DNA of 64,000 bases from Rhodospirillales bacterium BBD 1991-14. Its GTDB lineage: Bacteria; Pseudomonadota; Alphaproteobacteria; Kiloniellales; Kiloniellaceae. The stretch covers positions 620,001-684,000 of the forward strand of contig LYSY01000002.1 of assembly GCA_001657395.1 (NCBI GenBank), read 5' to 3'. The notes under the pieces are model-generated. The model saw only the letters and a program-made list of their open reading frames with translations. It did no database searches and had not been told where the DNA came from. Positions 42,503-50,638 of this stretch are shown one piece after another. The stretch's first letter is position 1. Every line of letters begins with the position of its first letter. The position numbers and the translations under genes are program-made.

Positions 42503-43216
42503 TCAGGCAACGGCCTCCAGCCGCACCGCACCGTCGTGCAGGAAGCAGGTCTTGGTGAAAAGCCCGAGATCGAGCGGATTGGGCAGGCGCACGTCCGAGA
42601 GATCGGGCAGCGCCTTTGCCTGGAGATCGAACCGTCGGTCGATCTGGGAGATCATCACCAGGATCGACCCGCTGGCCCGTGCAAAGGCGCTCAGCGCGGT
42701 CATCTGTGCGCCGAGCTCCGGGTTGCGGCGCCGCTGGTCGAGAAGCTGGAGATAGTCGACCACGGCCAGGCCGCCGCGCGGCGCCGCGCCCAGGCGTGCT
42801 GTGATGTGATCGGCGCGGATGTCGTCGGAGGTGTCGAGGACGAAAGAGCCGTCGAGGGTTTTCGGATCAGCCCCGATGCTTCGAAGGTGTTGCAGGACGT
42901 CCCCCTCGCTCCAGTCGAGGGTGAAGAAGAACCCGGGGCGCCCGGCCCTGACAGCCTCCACGGCGAGCGCCAGTCCCAGCAGCGTTTTGCCCTGGCCGGG
43001 GCGCGCGCCCAGAAGGATCAGGTCGCCCGGATTCAGCTCCGCCAGGATGGCGCTGGCCGTCGACCGCTCGGAGACGCGGGCGGTCAGGTGACTCCAGCTC
43101 CGGAAGCCTTCGTCGCGTGCAAGCCGGTCCAAGGCTGCGTGCAGCGGCAGCCCGGCTTCGCGCGCCAGCAGCCTGGCCTGCCGTTTCAGTCTGAAGATGG
43201 GAGCAGACAGTCTCAT
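42503..43216 (-). CDS. DnaB-like RecA-fold ATPase (helicase core only)
   Basis: A 237-residue protein. It has a short N-terminal helical part (RLSAPIFRLKRQARLLAREA), Walker A GARPGQGKT, Walker B GGLAVVDYLQLL and an arginine/sensor motif ILVMISQIDRR. It is like the C-terminal ATPase of replicative DnaB without the primase-contact domain, and lacks the extra length of RadA/KaiC. AGGAGGG precedes the ATG at 43216 (MRLSAPIF); the longer in-frame start at 43306 is not needed. Role unknown. Divergent from the FAD oxidoreductase. Confidence 0.82.
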   Translation of the reverse strand: MRLSAPIFRLKRQARLLAREAGLPLHAALDRLARDEGFRSWSHLTARVSERSTASAILAELNPGDLILLGARPGQGKTLLGLALAVEAVRAGRPGFFFTLDWSEGDVLQHLRSIGADPKTLDGSFVLDTSDDIRADHITARLGAAPRGGLAVVDYLQLLDQRRRNPELGAQMTALSAFARASGSILVMISQIDRRFDLQAKALPDLSDVRLPNPLDLGLFTKTCFLHDGAVRLEAVA

Positions 43217-43523
43217 GCGATACCCTCCTGATACGAGCGGTCTCTGCAGTCCCTCCTTGTGCGCAGGCTCGAACGGATTGGGGTTCATGAGGTCGTCGCC
43301 CTGCATGTCGAATGCTTTCCCGGCGGGAGGGGGGAGGCCCGGGCCGGGCCAGCGCCGTCAGGGTAGGCTCGACGGTCCTGAAACTCAAGGGGTGGCGCGC
43401 TTGCCGGGGGCTTGGCAGCCTCCGCGGCCAGCCGCTAGTGTCGCCGGGATCGGCGACTCCGAGGGGCCGGCCCTGCCCTGCCCTGGTCCCAGGTTCAGCC
43501 GACACCGCGCCGGAGGCTTTTTG

Positions 43524-44822
43524 GTGACGCCCGCCTTTGCCCACTCCCCAGAGCGCCCGTTGCCGAAGCGGGCCGGTGTTGTCGTCATCGGCGGCGGCGT
43601 TGCCGGCGTGGCCTCGGCGCTCACCCTGGCTGAATGGGGTGTGCCGGTCGTGCTCTGCGAGAAGGGCCGCATCGCCGGGGAGCAGTCGTCGCGCAACTGG
43701 GGCTGGATCCGCAAGCAGGGGCGCGACCTGCGCGAACTGCCCCTGATGATCGAAAGCCAGCAGTTCTGGCACCGGATCGACGCTCAGCTCGAAACCGACA
43801 TCGGCCTGCGGGCGGGCGGCTCCACCTATCTGGCGGAGAGCGAGGCGGAGCTCGCGCGGCACGCAGCCTGGCTGGAAGAAGCCAAGGACTTTCAGCTCGA
43901 TACGCGCTTGCTCAACCGTGGGGACGTGAACGCGCTGCTGGGGCAGTCAGACTCGCGGTTCGTCGGCGGCCTGCACACGCCCAGCGACATCTACGCGGAG
44001 CCGGCGCTTGCGGTTCCGGCCATGGCGCGGCTGGCCGCTGCGGCCGGTGCCGAAATCTTCGAAGGCACAGCCGTGCGCACCCTGGAGACCGCCGCCGGCC
44101 GGATCGCCGCAGTGGTGACCGAGCACGGTGCCATCGCTTGTGAGGCGGTCGTTCTGGCCGGCGGCGTGTGGTCGCGGCCGTTCCTGGAGAACCTGGGCCT
44201 TGCCCTGCCGCAGCTCGCCGTCCAATCGTCTGCGCAGCGCACCACGCCGGCGCCGCTGATTTCCGACAGCACCCTGGGAGCCAGCGGAGCCGCCCTGCGC
44301 CGCAGGCTGGACGGCGGCTATACCGTGGCACGGGCCGGGGCGGCGCGCTTCGACATCGTTCCCGCCGCCTTCACGCACTTCCGCGCATTCACGCCGATCC
44401 TGAAGGCCCGCCTGCGCATGCTGAAGCTGCGCCTGGGGCGGTCCTACTTCGGCCCGCTCGGCCGGCACCGCTGGCAGGGCGACCAGGTGACGCCCTTCGA
44501 AGCGGTCCGCGTGTTCGATCCGGCGCCGGACCATCGGCTTCTCGATGACGTGCTGCAGGCCGCCAAGAGCCTCTATCCGCAGCTTGCCGAGGTGAAGGTG
44601 GCGGAACGCTGGGGCGGCATGATCGACGTCATGCCCGACGAGATCCCCGTCATCGGCCCGGCCCCATCGCTGCCGGGTCTGGTGATTGCCACCGGTCTCT
44701 CCGGCCACGGCTTCGGGCTCGGTCCCGGGGTCGGTCATCTGGCGGCTCAACTGGCTGTCGGCCGCCCGACTCTTGTCGATCCGGCACCCTTCCGCTACGA
44801 CCGCTTTACCGGCACAGCGTGA
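43524..44822 (+). CDS. FAD-dependent oxidoreductase (DadA/glycine-oxidase-like)
   Basis: A 432-residue DAO-fold flavoprotein. FAD binding: VVVIGGGVAGVASALTLAEWG near the start. It continues with GEQSSRNWGWIRKQGRDLRE, which is typical of a group of D-amino-acid dehydrogenase-like enzymes, and ends with GHGFGLGPGVG. The GTG at 43524 is seven bases after CGGAGG. Substrate is probably an amine or amino acid. It stands alone between the DnaB-like gene and the quinone-reductase pair. Confidence 0.88.
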   Translation: MTPAFAHSPERPLPKRAGVVVIGGGVAGVASALTLAEWGVPVVLCEKGRIAGEQSSRNWGWIRKQGRDLRELPLMIESQQFWHRIDAQLETDIGLRAGGSTYLAESEAELARHAAWLEEAKDFQLDTRLLNRGDVNALLGQSDSRFVGGLHTPSDIYAEPALAVPAMARLAAAAGAEIFEGTAVRTLETAAGRIAAVVTEHGAIACEAVVLAGGVWSRPFLENLGLALPQLAVQSSAQRTTPAPLISDSTLGASGAALRRRLDGGYTVARAGAARFDIVPAAFTHFRAFTPILKARLRMLKLRLGRSYFGPLGRHRWQGDQVTPFEAVRVFDPAPDHRLLDDVLQAAKSLYPQLAEVKVAERWGGMIDVMPDEIPVIGPAPSLPGLVIATGLSGHGFGLGPGVGHLAAQLAVGRPTLVDPAPFRYDRFTGTA

Positions 44823-44879
44823 CCACACGGTGTGAGAGCGTAGCTGGGCGGCCGGAACTAGCCGCCCAGCCCTACGTGA

Positions 44880-45881
44880 TCAGGCGGCGATGTCGACCAC
44901 GACCTTCCCGCGATGCGCGCCGCTCCGAAGTCGCTCGAACGCCGCATCGGCACGGTCGAAAGCGAACACCTCGTCGATGACCGGACGAACGCCTGATCGA
45001 AGCGCTGTGCTTAGATGGCTGACGGACCCAACATAGACGCCGCGAACCTCGACGGCCTTCATCAGGATCGCGCCCGTATTCACCTCGCCGCCAAAGCCGG
45101 TCAGGACACCCACGAGCGCCACCTCGCCACCTGGACGGACGGCCTGCAGCGCCTGATTAAGGGTGCCTGATCCACCGACCTCGACAACTAGGTTCACCCC
45201 TTCGCCTCCGGCGATTTCTGCGGCGCGGGCGCCCCAATCCGGCGTTTCGCGATAGTTGATGAGGGCGTCCGCGCCGAGCCTGCGGGCTTCTGCCAGCTTG
45301 TCGTTGGAACTTGACGTCGCAATGACCCGAGCGCCGGCCGCGTGTGCGAACTGCAGCGCGAAGGTCGAGACGCCGCCCGTGCCTTCGACCAGCACAGTAT
45401 CGCCCGGGTGGATACCGTTTCCGCCGAAGAGGCAGTTCCATGCCGTCACGCCCGCGCAAGGATAGGCCGCACCATCGATGAACGACCAGTCGTCGGGCAG
45501 CTTGGCCACGCCGCTTGCGGGAACTACGATCCTTTCTGCCAGCACGCCGTCGACATGACCGCCGCCAAGCGCGCCCGCCTGCTTAGCGCCGGTGAACGGA
45601 CCTTCCGTCCAGTTGGGCATGAAGCCGATAACCACGCGCTCGCCCACGCGTTCGCCCGGTACGCCATCGCCAACGGCTGCGATGACGCCTGCTCCGTCGG
45701 ACAGGGGAATGAGGTCGTTCCGCTGGTCGCCGCCATAACGGCCCTCCCGAACGATCGTGTCACGGTAGTTCAGCGATGCTGCCTTCAGGTCGACCAGAAC
45801 CTCACCTGGACCCGCCTGCGGTTCGGTTTCCTCGATCGGTTTCAGTGGCGCTGTCGCTCCGTCCAAACGAAATGCACGCAT
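44880..45881 (-). CDS. NAD(P)-dependent quinone/alcohol oxidoreductase (MDR family)
   Basis: A 333-residue medium-chain reductase. The cofactor motif is GTGGVSTFALQFA, preceded by SLNYRDTIVREGRYGG and GAYPCAGVTAWNCL, typical of the non-zinc quinone-reductase-like branch. GAGGAG lies eight bases before the ATG at 45881. It diverges from an HxlR regulator, as in qor/qorR-type pairs that respond to quinones or electrophiles. Confidence 0.88.
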   Translation of the reverse strand: MRAFRLDGATAPLKPIEETEPQAGPGEVLVDLKAASLNYRDTIVREGRYGGDQRNDLIPLSDGAGVIAAVGDGVPGERVGERVVIGFMPNWTEGPFTGAKQAGALGGGHVDGVLAERIVVPASGVAKLPDDWSFIDGAAYPCAGVTAWNCLFGGNGIHPGDTVLVEGTGGVSTFALQFAHAAGARVIATSSSNDKLAEARRLGADALINYRETPDWGARAAEIAGGEGVNLVVEVGGSGTLNQALQAVRPGGEVALVGVLTGFGGEVNTGAILMKAVEVRGVYVGSVSHLSTALRSGVRPVIDEVFAFDRADAAFERLRSGAHRGKVVVDIAA

Positions 45882-45935
45882 GGGAATTCTCCTCGGTTGA
45901 TTGGACCGAGATGGACATAACCTCATGTCACCGGT

Positions 45936-45966
45936 AACGTTAGTATGTACAAAAAGGACATGTACG
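45936..45966. promoter_or_regulatory. possible HxlR operator
   Basis: ACGTTAGTATGTAC then, after nine bases, ATGTACGT. The half-sites ACGT...GTAC and ATGTACGT form an imperfect inverted repeat just before the regulator start, in the 88-base divergent spacer. Proposed by position only. Confidence 0.35.
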
Positions 45967-45969
45967 TTC

Positions 45970-46338
45970 ATGAATGATAGTGCCCGAAGGCCTCGGCGGC
46001 GTGCCACGAAGACGGGTTGCGCGGTCGAAGCGACAATGAGCGTGATCGGCGGTCTGTGGAAACCTGTGCTGGTCTTCCATCTTTTGGACGGTCGGTTGAG
46101 GTTCAACGCGCTTTGCCGCCTGACGCCGAACGCCACGCCCCGGATGATCACGCTTCAGCTTCGTGAGTTGGAAGCGGATGGTGTCATCAACCGCATTGTC
46201 TACCCGGAAGTGCCACCGCGGGTCGAGTACGAGTTGACCGACTTCGGGCGGACGCTCGAACCCGTCTTGATCTCACTGCGCGATTGGGGAGACGCGTTCC
46301 AAGCGCGTGAAGGGATAGCACCATCACCTGAGACCTAG
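45970..46338 (+). CDS. HxlR family transcriptional regulator
   Basis: A 122-residue winged-helix protein. Core: CAVEATMSVIGGLWKPVLVF with the conserved Cys17, followed by RFNALCRLTPNATPRMITLQLRELEADGVI (recognition helix and wing, shown in parts) and VEYELTDFG. In HypR/YodB-type members this cysteine senses diamide or quinones. Divergent to the quinone reductase, which it probably represses. ATG at 45970. Confidence 0.87.
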   Translation: MNDSARRPRRRATKTGCAVEATMSVIGGLWKPVLVFHLLDGRLRFNALCRLTPNATPRMITLQLRELEADGVINRIVYPEVPPRVEYELTDFGRTLEPVLISLRDWGDAFQAREGIAPSPET

Positions 46339-46584
46339 AGTGGTTGGCCGCTGCACCTGAGGAGAGTGAGAGGGAGTCGGGGGGCGTGACGAGTCAGGAG
46401 GCCAGAGAGAGTTTTTCGGCCGCCCGTCCCAGAAACTTAACCGATGCCCAGATTAAAGAAGATCACCCCCTGACCGCGCCCGTCCGTCGCCGGGGTCCAG
46501 CCGTTCGTGACAGGCTTGCTCCTGTGCCGAAGGGCGCTTAGGCTCCCTTCCGCCGCTGCCAACGCAATTACGAGACTTCGCGCG

Positions 46585-47850
46585 ATGACTCTGCGACATG
46601 GACGGGAATTCCTGGCGATTCCGGGCCCCACGACGGTGCCGGACGAGGTCCTGCAGGCCATGCACCGCCCGGCGATCGAGATCTATGCCGGCGCTCTGCT
46701 GGATACGACCTACAGCTGTCTGGACGACCTGCGCCGCATCTTCAGGACCGAGGGCCGGACCTACATCTATGCCGCCAACGGGCACGGCGCCTGGGAGGCG
46801 GCCCTCAGCAACACGCTCTCGCGCGGCGACCGCGTTCTGGTCCTGGGCTCCGGCCTCTTCGCGCCGGCCTGGGGCGAGATGGCCGCTTCCCAGGGCATCG
46901 TCGTCGAGGAGATGCCGGCCAGCTACCGCCATCCGGTCGACCCCGCCGCCGTCGAGGCGCGGTTGCGGGCCGATACGGCGGGCGAGATCAGGGCGGTTCT
47001 CGTGGTCCAGGTGGACACCGCCTCCAGCATCGTCAACGACATCCCGGCCATCCGCCGGGCGATCGATGCGGCCGGCCATGGGGCGCTTTTCATGGTCGAT
47101 GCCATCGCCTCGCTCGCCACCATGCCTTTTGAGATGGATGGCTGGGGGATCGACGTCGGCGTGACCGGCTCTCAGAAAGGGCTGATGACGCCGCCGGGGC
47201 TGAGTTTCGTGGCCGCCGGCAAGCGGGCGCTCGCCGCGCACGAGACCGCCGATCTGCGCACCTTTTACTGGGACTGGACCCAGCGGGAGGGACCGCGCCA
47301 TTACAACAAGTACTGCGGCACGCCGCCGGAGCATCTGCTGTTCGGCCTGCGCAAGGCGCTCGACCTGCTGTTCGAGGAAGGGCTTCCGGCGGTCTTCGAA
47401 CGGCACCGCATCCTGGCCGAGGCGACGCGGCGCGCGGTTGCGGTCTGGGCGGAGGGCGGTGTGCTCAGCTTCAACGTTCTGGTTCCGGAGGCGCGGGCGA
47501 ACTCGGTGACGACCCTCCGCCTCGAAGGACATGACCCGGCGGCGCTGCTGCGCTATGCGGAGGAGGTCTGTGGCGTGGTGCTCGGCATCGGCATCGGCGA
47601 CCTGACCGACAAGGCCTTCCGCATTGCCCACATGGGACATGTCAACGCGCCGATGATGCTGGGCACCCTGGGTGTGGTGGAGACCAGCCTGGCGGCCCTC
47701 GGCATTCCCCACGGCAAAGGCGGCGTCCAGGCCGCCATCGACTGTTTCGTCGAGTCAGTTCCGGATTCCGGCGGAAAAGACTCTGCCGGCGGCGGTAGCC
47801 CCGCTGCGGCACGCGCCGCCGCCCCGGCCGTCAACGCGCCGGGAGAGTAG
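46585..47850 (+). CDS. class V aminotransferase (alanine/serine-glyoxylate type)
   Basis: A 421-residue PLP enzyme. The N-terminus FLAIPGPTTVPDEVLQAM is the usual start of serine/alanine-glyoxylate aminotransferases. Asp172 (FMVDAIAS) binds the PLP nitrogen and Lys198 (VTGSQKGL) forms the Schiff base. The last 30 residues are low complexity (SGGKDSAGGGSPAAARAAAP). The ATG at 46585 was taken; in-frame upstream sequence is unconvincing. It converges on the second cyanophycin synthetase, leaving 18 bases. Confidence 0.88.
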   Translation: MTLRHGREFLAIPGPTTVPDEVLQAMHRPAIEIYAGALLDTTYSCLDDLRRIFRTEGRTYIYAANGHGAWEAALSNTLSRGDRVLVLGSGLFAPAWGEMAASQGIVVEEMPASYRHPVDPAAVEARLRADTAGEIRAVLVVQVDTASSIVNDIPAIRRAIDAAGHGALFMVDAIASLATMPFEMDGWGIDVGVTGSQKGLMTPPGLSFVAAGKRALAAHETADLRTFYWDWTQREGPRHYNKYCGTPPEHLLFGLRKALDLLFEEGLPAVFERHRILAEATRRAVAVWAEGGVLSFNVLVPEARANSVTTLRLEGHDPAALLRYAEEVCGVVLGIGIGDLTDKAFRIAHMGHVNAPMMLGTLGVVETSLAALGIPHGKGGVQAAIDCFVESVPDSGGKDSAGGGSPAAARAAAPAVNAPGE

Positions 47851-47868
47851 AGCGCCTCCGCGCGGGCC

Positions 47869-50568
47869 CTACGCCGTGGCGCCCGGTCGACCGCGGCGAA
47901 TGGACTCGATCCTTTCGTGGCACCAATCCGGCTCGCCGGACAGAAGCAAAACAAGGTCGCCTTTCTGCGCCGTCGCAAGGGCGGCCTCCACAGCGTCTCT
48001 GGCGGAGGCGATAACGCGGATTCTGGTTTCCTCAACGCCCTTGTCTGCCAGGGCCTTGGCGAGGCGCTGGGGAATCTCGGATGAAGGAAACCCGCGAACC
48101 GCCTCGGCCCGCCGAGCCGTTCGCTCGTTGAACGAACAGAGGAAGAGGTCGAACCGGTCGGCGATCAGTTCGGCGATCTCGGCATAGTGCTCTTGCTGTC
48201 TGCTGCCGACGTTGGCGAGAACGCAGATGCGCCGACCGTTGGCGGGAATGGCGCGCAGGGCGTCGCAAGTGACCTTCAGGCCCGCCGGATTGTGAGCATA
48301 GTCGAGCACCGCCTTGAAGGGCGGAATGTCGAAAACATTGAAGCGCGCGAAGTTGTGCTCTGGATCGTTCTGGAAATCCTTTAGGGCCTTCGCGATGTTC
48401 GCAGGAGAGATCCCGAGCCCAAGGGCCAGGCCGGCCGCGAACATGGCGTTCTGGACATTGTGCATCGCGGCTCCCCCGAGGCTTGCGGGGATCTGGAGTG
48501 CCGGGAGCAGCGGAGTCTGTGTTCCCGCATGGTGGAGCGCGATCATCGGGCCTTCGGGGCTCTGTTCCAGGGTCAGCGCGATGCCGCCGTTGGCGACACA
48601 GTCGCTGAGTCTGTTCGTCAGCGGTCCCATCGAGACCAGGCCGACTTGGTGCGGCTCCTTCAGGTCGGCCAAAGCCAGGCAGCGGGGGTCGTCGGCATTC
48701 AGCAGCGCAAGCTTGCGCGCTGCTTCCGCAACGCGGCCTTTCAATGCGGCCATCTCATCGAGGCTGTTGATGCCGTCGTAGCCGAGATGATCCGACGCCA
48801 CATTCATAACCGCTCCGACATCGCACCAGTCCGCAGCAAAACCGAGACGGGCCAGCCCACCGCGTGCGGTTTCCAGTACCGCAGCCTCGACCGAGCTGTC
48901 CCGTAGCAGGACACTCGCGCCGGTCCGTTCCGCCAGGTCGCCTTTGAGAATCTGATCGCCGTTGATGTAGACGCCGTTGGTGGTCGTGAGACCCACGACA
49001 TTGACCCCGATGTCGCTGCCGCCGGCCCTCAGGATATGGGCCAGCATGCGCGACGTTGTGGTCTTGCCGTTGGTTCCGGTCACGGCCGCGATGGGAATAC
49101 GGCCGTTCGTGGCCTTCGGGAACAGCAGGTCGAGGATTGGGCCGAGGACATCCGGCGAACTCTTCTCAACAAGATGGGCGCGTAGACCGGGGGAAGCATT
49201 GACTTCGCAGATGGCACCCTGGACCTCGCGATAGGGCCGGGAGATGTCGGGCGTGATGAAGTCGATCCCGGCAACGTCCAACTCCAGCATCCGGGCCGTT
49301 CGTTCCAGCATCCGCTGGTTGACCGGATGGACCCGGCTGGTCACGTCGACGGCCGTCCCGCCGGTCGCCAGGTTGGCGGTCCCGCGAAGGTAAACGACCT
49401 CCTTGTCCGTGGGGACGCTGTTGCGGAAATGGCCCTGGCGTGTGAGTAACTGATCGGCCTGATCGTCCAGTACGATCAGGTTCATTATGCGGCTGAAACC
49501 CGTCCCACGCCGAGGGTCGTTGTTCGCTTCGGCAACCAGTTCGGCGATGGTGCTCTTGCCGTCGCCGATCACGGCCGCAGGAACACGTTTGGCGACCGCG
49601 ACCATCCGACCGCCGACCACGAGAGCCCGGTGATCGTCGCCAGGGATGTGCTTTTCCACCAGTACGTAGGGGCTTTGTTCGCGCGCATGTGCAAAGGCCG
49701 CGCGAATTGCCTCGTCAGTGTCAGGCTGTAGCGTGATCCCGCGGCCCTTGATGGCGTTGTGAGGCTTGACGACAATGGGCAGACCGATTTGGCGCGCCGC
49801 CTTTACGGCGGCCTCAGCATTGGTCACGAGGACTTGCTGCGGCACGGGCAGGTAGACGCTGGAAAGCAGGCGATTGGTTGCCGCCTTGTCGTTCTGCAGC
49901 ATGGCGGCGATGTGCGGAGTCACCGATGTTATGGATTCACAGATTCGGCGCGCATGGCAGCCTTGGCCCAACTGAACCACGCGCTTTCCCCGATTGACGA
50001 CAAACCAGGGGATATCGCGCTCCTCGGCCTTGCCGATCAAGGCGCGCGCCGTTTGGTCGAGTCCCAGGCGTTTTCGTTGGCTCCGAAAATCTGCGATGAC
50101 CGCTTCAGCGGAGGTCCTCCCTGAAACATCGATCTCGTCCTTGATCTTCTGTGGCAGCAATGCCAGGGCGAGCGTGATTGCTGTATGTCCGGCCAGGAGC
50201 CCGATCTCCGGGTCGCGGTAGCGGAAGAAAACATTCGCAATGCGCCCGTCCTCATTCTGCCTGAAGATCGCGGCCTGAAGAGCATCGCCCTCCAGGCGCT
50301 GCAGTTCGGTGGCGATGCGGGCGATCACATAGCCGAGCGGCAGGGGAGGCGTGGCGCGGAGATGTTCGGCCAGCGCTCGGGGTTCGTTTTCACGGCCGGG
50401 GTGCTCGGCAAGGCCGGGAAGAAGCCCCAGCAGGCGTTCCGTACAGGCGCTGTCTTCGCCCCGGGTCGGCCAGTGCAAGGAACGCTCCTGCGTCCATTGC
50501 AGATGGATGCCCGGAACCGGTGCGACGATGTTCGGTCCGACGTAGGCGCTTGCCTTTACAACCTTCAT
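47869..50568 (-). CDS. cphA: cyanophycin synthetase, second copy
   Basis: Builds multi-L-arginyl-poly-L-aspartate by ATP-dependent addition of Asp and Arg. 899 residues in three parts: N-domain (1-160), ATP-grasp ligase (about 190-465; KPHNAIKGRGI, RMVAVAKRVPA, EVNASPGLR) and a Mur-ligase-like domain with P-loop GTNGKTT at 498-504. It is as long as the upstream copy and only moderately similar, so it is a diverged paralogue, like cphA/cphA' pairs known in Cupriavidus. It starts 70 bases after the stop of copy one. No cyanophycinase gene lies in this window. Confidence 0.95.
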   Translation of the reverse strand: MKVVKASAYVGPNIVAPVPGIHLQWTQERSLHWPTRGEDSACTERLLGLLPGLAEHPGRENEPRALAEHLRATPPLPLGYVIARIATELQRLEGDALQAAIFRQNEDGRIANVFFRYRDPEIGLLAGHTAITLALALLPQKIKDEIDVSGRTSAEAVIADFRSQRKRLGLDQTARALIGKAEERDIPWFVVNRGKRVVQLGQGCHARRICESITSVTPHIAAMLQNDKAATNRLLSSVYLPVPQQVLVTNAEAAVKAARQIGLPIVVKPHNAIKGRGITLQPDTDEAIRAAFAHAREQSPYVLVEKHIPGDDHRALVVGGRMVAVAKRVPAAVIGDGKSTIAELVAEANNDPRRGTGFSRIMNLIVLDDQADQLLTRQGHFRNSVPTDKEVVYLRGTANLATGGTAVDVTSRVHPVNQRMLERTARMLELDVAGIDFITPDISRPYREVQGAICEVNASPGLRAHLVEKSSPDVLGPILDLLFPKATNGRIPIAAVTGTNGKTTTSRMLAHILRAGGSDIGVNVVGLTTTNGVYINGDQILKGDLAERTGASVLLRDSSVEAAVLETARGGLARLGFAADWCDVGAVMNVASDHLGYDGINSLDEMAALKGRVAEAARKLALLNADDPRCLALADLKEPHQVGLVSMGPLTNRLSDCVANGGIALTLEQSPEGPMIALHHAGTQTPLLPALQIPASLGGAAMHNVQNAMFAAGLALGLGISPANIAKALKDFQNDPEHNFARFNVFDIPPFKAVLDYAHNPAGLKVTCDALRAIPANGRRICVLANVGSRQQEHYAEIAELIADRFDLFLCSFNERTARRAEAVRGFPSSEIPQRLAKALADKGVEETRIRVIASARDAVEAALATAQKGDLVLLLSGEPDWCHERIESIRRGRPGATA

Positions 50569-50638
50569 TTCCGAGGCGCCCTGCGCCGATCCCGGAACTT
50601 CGGTGTGCCTGTCCGGCCGGTGCCTGCGTGGACGATGC

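Noticed and set aside
46507-46584. N-terminal extension of the class V aminotransferase
   Set aside because: The added residues do not resemble the family start; the conserved FLAIPGPTTVP begins just after the ATG at 46585.
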